Shown: piece after piece, positions 1 through 4,452 of the stretch | How the letters are laid out: each line of letters opens with the position of its first letter | How positions within the stretch are numbered: position 1 is the stretch's first letter | Assembly: GCA_013415795.1 (NCBI GenBank) | Contig: JAAEEL010000081.1 | Location: 1-5,355, forward strand | Length of the DNA stretch: 5,355 nucleotides | Reading direction: 5' to 3' | DNA from: Methanocellales archaeon | GTDB taxonomy: Archaea > Halobacteriota > UBA148 | Translations under genes and position numbers: made by a program | The notes under the pieces: generated by a model | Database searches by the model: none | What the model was told of the DNA's origin: nothing | The model's input: only the letters and a program-made list of their open reading frames with translations

Positions 1-508
1 GAACAATAGAATAAATTGCACCACCCAATAGAAATATTGTGCCTGGTATGTTGAGAAATAAGGAACAGATTCTTGGAAATGTCTGTGATTCGCCAAGGGC
101 AGTCCCACCCACAGTGATCCCTGCCACCAGGTTTTCTTCCACCAAATCGGTGGTAAATGTGCCATAGAAAAATATAGCCATTACAATTAAAACAAACATA
201 AAAAAGAGATGTCCATAGATTTTTTTTCTAAAAACAAGATATAATACTCCCAGACCCAAAAAACCAACAAGGGATGCTGCCAAAACAATATAGATTCGAT
301 AAATATTTGGGTCCCATGAATCCGCATACTCTGAATATGCTTCCATGAAGGCGGCAATGGTATAAATTAGAAATCCAATGGACCATGCTACTTGATGTAG
401 TTTACGACGTTCTAAGTATTGTTTTACTAATAAAATCGTAAAAACGGCACCGATCATCCCCGTTACCAGAGGCCAGGCCCAATGCGACCAAAACGTTGTC
501 CAATCCAT
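1..508 (-). CDS. Multi-pass membrane protein of unknown function, C-terminus cut by window edge
   Basis: This frame stays open from an ATG at 508-506 to the left edge, giving 169 visible residues and no stop, so the gene is partial at its 3' end. The start is well fixed. A TAA lies in frame just upstream (517-515), and a GAGGAG ribosome binding site at 524-519 stands 10 nt before the ATG. Four to five hydrophobic segments are visible, at about residues 10-30, 40-57, 70-93, 97-116 and 150-169. Short basic loops follow the first (KQYLERRK) and third (FRKK), and the fourth and fifth are separated by a longer polar, Gly/Thr-rich loop. There is no signal peptide and no recognisable catalytic motif. 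The last visible segment begins NIPGTIFLLGGAIYS, which suggests the helix series continues outside the window. I do not recognise a named family or function. The gene is divergent from the decayed permease to its right, and its upstream region overlaps that remnant. Confidence 0.8.
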   Translation of the reverse strand, partial: MDWTTFWSHWAWPLVTGMIGAVFTILLVKQYLERRKLHQVAWSIGFLIYTIAAFMEAYSEYADSWDPNIYRIYIVLAASLVGFLGLGVLYLVFRKKIYGHLFFMFVLIVMAIFFYGTFTTDLVEENLVAGITVGGTALGESQTFPRICSLFLNIPGTIFLLGGAIYSIV

Positions 509-516
509 TTTTTTTT

Positions 517-524
517 ATCTCCTC
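517..524 (-). promoter_or_regulatory. Ribosome binding site of the 1-508 membrane protein
   Basis: Read on the minus strand, GAGGAGAT is followed by eight A residues and then ATG. The GAGGAG core matches the archaeal 16S anti-Shine-Dalgarno sequence at 10 nt spacing. The TA of GAT followed by A forms an in-frame TAA, which rules out an upstream start. A possible TATA-like element, GATATACT on the minus strand at about 572-579, lies some 65 nt upstream of the ATG, but it is weak. Confidence 0.6.
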
Positions 525-536
525 TACCAGTTAAGC

Positions 537-1089
537 TTACCAAACTCTTTGAGTGCCGTTTCGCCTAACTCAGTATATCAGATTTCTGCCATAAAAGGAT
601 TCTTACCTTTATCTTACCACTCAACTATCGACTTACTTGGCGGGTCTACAGATACATTGATTCAAGTTATTATTTTATTAATGATCGGTGTTGTTTTTAT
701 TGCAAACGGGGTTATGAGTGGATAACTTTTAATTTTTCACAATATTTGTTACTATAGTTTTTTTTGTATGTGACGACAGTTGGACTTGTCAGTATCGGAC
801 TTATACTTGGCTCTCAGATGGAAAGCACCGAAGGTTTTCAATTGATTATCAGTTTTGTTATTTTTCCCATGTTTTTTTATCAGGGGCGCTTTTTCCAATA
901 AATAATTTACCGTCATGGTTAGCCCCTTTCATATTAGCTAATCCAGTAACATATGCCGTGGATGATGTTAAGAGAGTTATAATCGACTTCTCAAGATTTA
1001 GCCTCGTATATGATTTCCTAATACTTTGCATTTTCTCAATAATACCGATTTTAATTGGCACGTATGCATTTAAAAAGATGAAAATTTAG
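537..1089 (+). pseudogene. Decayed ABC-2 type (DrrB-like) transporter permease, C-terminal half
   Basis: The plus strand carries three consecutive pieces of one ABC-2 permease in different frames. The first, roughly 537-722, includes KGFLP, then LLGGSTDTLIQVIILLMIGV, matching the conserved central stretch (GFLKE...LGK.LGGST..LIQ) of DrrB-type permeases. It ends in TAA at 723-725. A short second piece (TIFVTIV, 739-759) leads into the third, about 758-877, with VGLVSIGLILGSQMESTEGF. The frame then shifts again to 877-1089, with LSGALFPINNLPSWLAPF and NPVTYAVDDVKR, ending FKKMKI and TAG at 1087-1089. The order and content match the C-terminal half of an exporter permease (helices about 3-6). 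The N-terminal half is absent, and residues between GFLP and LLGGST also seem to be missing. The three frame changes fall at T runs 733-737, 758-765 and 872-878. The left boundary is approximate. The partner ATPase gene is not in the window. The family call is firm for the C-terminal part; the substrate is unknown. Confidence 0.85.
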
Positions 1090-1095
1090 TAATAA

Positions 1096-1103
1096 TTTTT
1101 TTT
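1096..1103 (+). terminator. T-tract, possible terminator after the dead permease
   Basis: Eight consecutive T residues begin 7 nt after the stop codon of the permease remnant. Archaeal RNA polymerase can terminate on U-rich tracts without a hairpin, so this may be the original terminator of the transporter gene. No clear stem precedes it. The region is AT-rich anyway, which lowers the weight of the match. Confidence 0.3.
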
Positions 1104-1215
1104 ATAAAGCTTAAAAAAATTAGTATATTAGGCCATCATCGGTAATGTTTGCTAAAAGTTAGATGCCCAGTTATGATTCGCTTCTTCATCTCATCAATTA
1201 AATAAAAATCATGGG

Positions 1216-1228
1216 AAAACTTAATCTA
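1216..1228 (+). promoter_or_regulatory. Probable BRE/TATA promoter of the HAD hydrolase gene
   Basis: GAAAAC followed by TTAATCTA (bases 1215-1228) resembles a purine-rich BRE next to an archaeal TATA box. It sits about 28-40 nt before the ATG at 1256, which would place the transcription start within a few bases of the start codon. No Shine-Dalgarno sequence is present (the bases before ATG are TTGACTCCGC), which agrees with a leaderless mRNA. A second AT-rich match at 1238-1247 is too close to the ATG to serve as the TATA box. Confidence 0.4.
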
Positions 1229-1255
1229 TCTTTGAATTAATTATATTGACTCCGC

Positions 1256-1975
1256 ATGAGCGAAAAAACGATCTTCTTCGATGCATACGGTACCTTACTT
1301 GAGCTTGGAAACTATCATCGAGACCTTTCTGCGCTGATGTTAAAAGAGACCAAGTTTGACTTGGATTTGGATTCATTTCACTTGGCATGGAATGAAGAAT
1401 TTGATCGAGCTATTTTTGGTATAATCGAAGGCAATAAACCCTTCGCAACCATTCGGGCCATCTATGGTACCAGCCTTAAAAACGCCTTTCTCAGGCACTC
1501 GGTTCACCTTAAAGACGAGCAGGTGAATGAACTCAACATTATCTGCAGGGAGTTCTTGGACCAACGATGCTCCATCTTGCCTTCGGCAAGCAAAATAATA
1601 GGTAAGCTGAAAGAAGACGGTGCTAATGTGGGCTTAGTTTCTAATGGCGATGATGAAGAGGTCCTGTATCATCTGGGAGATTTGGTTGAACTTTTCGATT
1701 CAGTGATAACCTCTGAAAATGTTGGGTTGTACAAACCAGATCCCCAGATATTTAAGGTCGCTCTGGATGCATTAGGTGCCGATGCAAGCAAATCTCTGCA
1801 TGTAGGCGATAACCTTCGCATCGACGTGGAAGGCTCGAACAGGGCCGGTGTCGGCTCGATATGGTATAATAGAAGAAACAAGCATCTTTTAGACGGAATA
1901 CAACCAATGTTCACCATATCTGACATGGAAGAGGTTTTGGAGATATTTAACCTGATGTTCCCAAAGCACCGGTAA
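1256..1975 (+). CDS. HAD-superfamily hydrolase, haloacid dehalogenase-like
   Basis: This complete 239-residue protein has all four HAD motifs in order. Motif I is FFDAYGT with nucleophile Asp9; motif II is LVSNG with Ser129; motif III is the Lys160-Pro-Asp of YKPDP; motif IV is HVGDNLRIDVEGSNRAG with Asp185 and Asp190. Residues about 15-95 form the helical C1 cap inserted after motif I. Length and layout fit subfamily I, and the enzyme should be cytoplasmic and Mg-dependent if it is a phosphatase. The residue two after the nucleophile is Tyr (DxY), as in L-2-haloacid dehalogenases, where phosphatases usually have Asp. Motif IV, however, has the usual phosphatase form. The substrate therefore cannot be named. 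The ATG at 1256 puts motif I nine residues in, as expected, and there is no SD. The gene stands alone, converging on the DUF1614-like gene, with no operon partner. Confidence 0.9.
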   Translation: MSEKTIFFDAYGTLLELGNYHRDLSALMLKETKFDLDLDSFHLAWNEEFDRAIFGIIEGNKPFATIRAIYGTSLKNAFLRHSVHLKDEQVNELNIICREFLDQRCSILPSASKIIGKLKEDGANVGLVSNGDDEEVLYHLGDLVELFDSVITSENVGLYKPDPQIFKVALDALGADASKSLHVGDNLRIDVEGSNRAGVGSIWYNRRNKHLLDGIQPMFTISDMEEVLEIFNLMFPKHR

Positions 1976-2112
1976 ACTGTGTATGGTAGACCTTTTATAT
2001 GTATGCGATGATAAGACGAGCTACACTTACTGTATCGGATTGGACTGATTATAGAATTTCAATAATTTAATGTAATGGGTTATGATATCAACACGTGCTG
2101 CCATGCTCTAAG
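1976..2112. other. Convergent intergenic gap with no supported gene
   Basis: These 137 bases separate the ends of the HAD gene (plus) and the DUF1614-like gene (minus). I see no tRNA, no open frame of useful length and no clear hairpin plus T-tract on either strand. A TATA-like TTTTATAT lies at 1993-2000, and an imperfect palindrome centred on CACGTG lies at 2090-2100. Neither is convincing as a functional site. Confidence 0.5.
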
Positions 2113-2805
2113 CTATTTAAAGGACGAGAAAAGCACAGACAATAAGACCGTTATATAAACGGCTTGGAAGCTTCCTATTCCACCAAGATTGACATAAGCG
2201 CTCCCCTTCTCTTTTATTGAATATAGCTGTGTTATCATTCCAATAAGTATGCCAAGAATACCTGAAACGAAAATCACAGGTGCAATGCTCTGTGGTGCTA
2301 ATATCAATGCCAATGGAACCGTTAGCAACCCAATAGAGTTGGGCACTTTTATGCCGACTCCACTTTTTGGTTCAGAGAGTAAATTTGTGGCAATGATCAT
2401 GATCAACATGATAAGTATTGCCTCCAACATGGGTGTGCTGTATAGAAGGCGCATTGCGATTAGTAAAGGCAGGATAAAGCCACCTACATTCAGCGTAACA
2501 GTCGTATAATAGGTGAGATGCTCTCCACTTTTAAGTTCCTCCTCCAACGGTACTGAATAGGCTTCCCCCAATAGTGAAGCCTCACGATCAGTGTAATCTG
2601 GCTTCTTTGTCCTTGTATGATATAGAGGGACCTCGAAAACTTGGAGGAGTAATATGGCAGTAATTATGATAAAAAATGTGTTGGGAAAAATTCCAAGAGA
2701 AGAGCCTAATTTTCCTACATAAAACAGGTAAAATATCGGGATAAGTAAAAAGCCAAAAAGTGCAAACATTTTCATATCTGGCTTGTTTATGAGCCCCCTG
2801 GTCAT
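2113..2805 (-). CDS. DUF1614-like multi-pass membrane protein
   Basis: This is a complete integral membrane protein of 230 residues from the preferred ATG at 2805-2803. A TTG at 2823-2821 in the same frame would add six residues, but that extension overlaps a good ribosome binding site for the ATG. Hydrophobic segments lie at about residues 12-32, 42-60, 102-120, 124-141, 155-171, 173-190 and 208-228. A polar stretch of about 40 residues (roughly 62-100, rich in Glu, Lys and Tyr) lies between the second and third. The Gly-Val-Gly-Ile-Lys-Val-Pro-Asn-Ser-Ile-Gly-Leu-Leu region, the following Pro-rich helix pair and the terminal GGIGSFQAVYIT resemble DUF1614 (PF07758), whose C-terminus usually reads GGAGTFDGIF. 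The function of that family is unknown. Here the Asp of that signature is replaced by Gln. A 74-nt gap separates the gene from the KH gene upstream, so it may be the last gene of the cluster or have its own promoter. Confidence 0.75.
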   Translation of the reverse strand: MTRGLINKPDMKMFALFGFLLIPIFYLFYVGKLGSSLGIFPNTFFIIITAILLLQVFEVPLYHTRTKKPDYTDREASLLGEAYSVPLEEELKSGEHLTYYTTVTLNVGGFILPLLIAMRLLYSTPMLEAILIMLIMIIATNLLSEPKSGVGIKVPNSIGLLTVPLALILAPQSIAPVIFVSGILGILIGMITQLYSIKEKGSAYVNLGGIGSFQAVYITVLLSVLFSSFK

Positions 2806-2808
2806 CCT

Positions 2809-2814
2809 ATCACC
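2809..2814 (-). promoter_or_regulatory. GGTGAT ribosome binding site deciding the DUF1614-like start
   Basis: On the minus strand GGTGAT is followed by AGG and then ATG at 2805. GGTGAT is the 3' part of the full SD (AGGAGGTGAT), so 3 nt is the right spacing. This favours the ATG at 2805 over the TTG at 2823, which has no SD. Confidence 0.65.
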
Positions 2815-2836
2815 CAAGAGCAAGTTGTTCGTTAGC

Positions 2837-2845
2837 TACTTAAAG
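2837..2845 (-). promoter_or_regulatory. Possible TATA box for the DUF1614-like gene
   Basis: CTTTAAGTA on the minus strand lies about 32-40 nt before the ATG at 2805. The transcription start would fall near 2815-2820, giving a short leader that still contains the GGTGAT site. The match is modest and read-through from the KH gene is equally possible. Confidence 0.3.
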
Positions 2846-2879
2846 ATACCGTAGAAAAACCACTTCTCATATCATAGTC

Positions 2880-3404
2880 CTAACCCAGAATGGCCATGCG
2901 TTTCATCTCTCTTCTTTGCCTCTCAAGATAACTATATACTGATGCGTGTGGAACTCCCTTTATCAACATTTCTGTGGCCCTTCTTACTATCTGGATTTGT
3001 TCAGGTTTGCCTATTATTCCGACAGTTTTCAAATAGATTGAAATCTTTGCGCCTGTTAAGGTCTCCATCAGTTCCCTTGTTTTTCCTTCTTTGCCTATTA
3101 TTCGTCCCTTCAATCGTTTCATATCTTTATTCGTAGTTGCCACCTTGGACAAATTTATTGTATCTAAAATGAGCATTTCGTCATCTAATAACAAAAGTGC
3201 TTTTTCAGGGCTAAAACCTATTCCGATTGCCTTTACAACCTCTCCTGCAACCATCTCTTTTAGGGGGTCATCTGAGGTGATTTGGATGCTCCCCACTTCA
3301 CTGTCTACGTTGAGGGCTACTCCCAGTCTTTCAATAATCCTTTTAGTGCCTCCCTTAGCACCAATTATAACACCTAACCTATCTAGGGGAACTTTGACAT
3401 ACAT
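2880..3404 (-). CDS. Dim2/Pno1-like KH-domain protein, 30S subunit maturation
   Basis: This complete protein has 174 residues from the ATG at 3404-3402. It has two KH domains. The first, about residues 1-70, has the GxxG loop GAKG at 15-18. The second, about 90-155, has GKEG at 104-107. A basic tail (SYLERQRREMKRM) ends the protein. Length, paired KH domains and the KGRIIGKEGKTR stretch fit the archaeal homologue of eukaryotic Dim2/Pno1 (Krr1 family). That family binds the 3' end of small-subunit rRNA in the late pre-30S particle and works with the Nob1 nuclease. A GTG at 3413 in the same frame would add three residues, but GGTGAT at 3414-3409 covers it and stands 4 nt before the ATG, so the ATG is preferred. 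The rio1 stop codon lies inside that SD, so translation is probably coupled. Neighbouring Rio1 acts on the same particle, which supports the role. Confidence 0.92.
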   Translation of the reverse strand: MYVKVPLDRLGVIIGAKGGTKRIIERLGVALNVDSEVGSIQITSDDPLKEMVAGEVVKAIGIGFSPEKALLLLDDEMLILDTINLSKVATTNKDMKRLKGRIIGKEGKTRELMETLTGAKISIYLKTVGIIGKPEQIQIVRRATEMLIKGVPHASVYSYLERQRREMKRMAILG

Positions 3405-3408
3405 CAAT

Positions 3409-3414
3409 ATCACC
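3409..3414 (-). promoter_or_regulatory. GGTGAT ribosome binding site of the KH gene, containing the rio1 stop
   Basis: On the minus strand GGTGAT at 3414-3409 is followed by ATTG and the ATG at 3404. The TGA stop of rio1 (3412-3410) is embedded in it, so a ribosome finishing rio1 sits on the initiation site of the next gene. This decides the ATG over the overlapping GTG. Confidence 0.7.
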
Positions 3415-4162
3415 TGATCTTCGCAATAATCTCCTCATCAGAACATTCCACTCCTAACTTTCTAAAAAATCTAACGATGTTCTTCACGTCCCTGAGAAGA
3501 AACGTTTCAGCATTAGGATGATCCCTTGTTACAGACTGCCCCATATCTATGAACACAGGCTCACCATCATACAAGATGTTGTATTCGCTCAGGTCAGCAT
3601 GGATTAATTTTGATTTGTTGTAAAGAAAACTCATATAGTCCACTACCTTGGCAAGCAGATCAGCTGGATTCTCAATTTCATCTGCGACATCCTTTAGCTG
3701 AGGTGCCGGAATTTCATCCTTTCCGATAAACTCCATAATCAAGACATTTCTTTCTACAACTATCGGCTTCGGAACCCTAACTCCTGCGTCATATGCTCTA
3801 CTCAGATTTCGCAATTCTTTTCGAGCCCAAGCGATCACTATGTCCTTTTTGCTATGTCTTATGTTTTTGAACCTAGGATCGCCTATCAAATATTCCTGCA
3901 TAGCCTTAAAGTCACTGGTGGATATCTTGTATATCTTGACGGCAAGCTCGATCTCTTTACCGAGGGCATGAAAAACGTTCGCCTCTTTTCCCGTGCTAAT
4001 TACTCCACCCATTGCCTTGATAATATCTTTGCTGGCAAGTCTATATAGTGCTTTCAGCGTTGGAACGTCAAATACGTCACCCAATACCTTTAGATCCTCA
4101 GAATCTTTTACCCTTATCTTTAGTCGTTCAATCTCTTCGTCAACTCTCCGAATCTCTTTCAT
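3410..4162 (-). CDS. rio1: Atypical serine/threonine kinase/ATPase Rio1
   Basis: This complete protein has 250 residues, close to the usual length of archaeal Rio1. Every hallmark is present. The ATP-binding loop is STGKEANVF at 56-64, and Lys76 lies in AVKIYK. The Rio1 flexible-loop region (about 80-110) follows. The hinge is LIMEFIGKD at 141-149, the catalytic loop is HADLSEYN with Asp190 and Asn195, and the metal-binding loop is IDMGQ with Asp206, the residue phosphorylated in the RIO cycle. The SEYN loop with Rio1-type STGKEAN, and the lack of the Rio2 winged-helix N-terminus, identify Rio1 rather than Rio2. Rio1 binds late pre-small-subunit particles and uses ATP turnover to drive final maturation. 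The ATG at 4162 overlaps the aIF1A stop (ATGA), with only a weak SD, so initiation probably depends on coupling. The gene lies between aIF1A and the Dim2-like gene, a partner in the same process. Confidence 0.96.
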   Translation of the reverse strand: MKEIRRVDEEIERLKIRVKDSEDLKVLGDVFDVPTLKALYRLASKDIIKAMGGVISTGKEANVFHALGKEIELAVKIYKISTSDFKAMQEYLIGDPRFKNIRHSKKDIVIAWARKELRNLSRAYDAGVRVPKPIVVERNVLIMEFIGKDEIPAPQLKDVADEIENPADLLAKVVDYMSFLYNKSKLIHADLSEYNILYDGEPVFIDMGQSVTRDHPNAETFLLRDVKNIVRFFRKLGVECSDEEIIAKIR

Positions 4163-4452
4163 ACTTTGCTTTTTAGGTAGCCTCTACGCTCCAACCAATC
4201 TGCCTGCGGAGAGGTATACCTCCAAATAACATCAGCTTTATCATCTTGAAAATCCCAAGGCACGATGATTACGATATCTCCCCTTCTTATCCAAATCCGC
4301 TTTTTCATCTTGCCTGGTATTCTTCCCATCCTAGTTTTTCCGTCCAAGCACCTAACGCTCAATCTGTTTGCACCAAGCATGTTATCCACGATGCCCAATA
4401 TCTCCCTGCCCCTAGGAATTCGCACACGTATAATCTCCTCTTCTTGATTCAA
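4159..4452 (-). CDS. eif1A: Translation initiation factor aIF1A
   Basis: This complete protein has 97 residues, in the normal range for archaeal IF1A. After an acidic N-terminus (NQEEE) come the signature segments VRIPRGREILG, MLGANRLSVRCLDGKTR, GRIPGKMKKRIWIRRGD and VPWDFQDDKADVIWRY. These form the S1-like OB fold at about residues 10-80, followed by the short PQ.DWL...GYL tail. The factor binds the A site of the small subunit during initiation and is the archaeal counterpart of eIF1A/IF1. The start codon is TTG at 4452-4450. It is supported by GAGGTG at 4463-4458 with 5 nt spacing and by the family's usual acidic N-terminus. A GTG nine codons in, also preceded by GAGGAG, is a less likely start. 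The TTG overlaps the tyrS stop (TTGA) and the gene's own stop overlaps the rio1 start (ATGA), so it is the middle of a coupled operon. Confidence 0.96.
   Translation of the reverse strand: MNQEEEIIRVRIPRGREILGIVDNMLGANRLSVRCLDGKTRMGRIPGKMKKRIWIRRGDIVIIVPWDFQDDKADVIWRYTSPQADWLERRGYLKSKV

Noticed and set aside
866..885. Programmed -1 frameshift at the T7A stretch in the permease remnant
   Set aside because: The heptamer T-TTT-TTA is present, but its frame is that of the downstream piece, not the upstream one, so it does not fit a -1 slip from the upstream frame. Other lesions (a TAA, two further shifts, missing N-terminus) point to decay.
858..1061. Minus-strand open frame of 67 codons
   Set aside because: It lies antisense to the best-conserved part of the permease remnant (the SGALFP and NPVTYAVD segments), and its product has no features of its own.
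1090..1255. Possible tRNA or small RNA gene between the permease remnant and the HAD gene
   Set aside because: No cloverleaf, T-loop (GTTCRA) or stable stem was visible. The stretch is AT-rich and better explained as terminator plus promoter.
1373..1926. Two minus-strand open frames inside the HAD gene
   Set aside because: The HAD frame has all four catalytic motifs on the plus strand. The antisense frames are shadows with no SD or recognisable content.
2088..2103. Imperfect palindrome around CACGTG as a terminator or operator
   Set aside because: The arms are short with a mismatch, there is no loop, and no T-tract follows on either strand. It lies in a convergent gap where an operator is unlikely.
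2942..3417. Plus-strand open frames across the KH gene, up to 108 codons
   Set aside because: They are shadows of a clear two-KH protein on the other strand. Their apparent hydrophobic content reflects the antisense reading.
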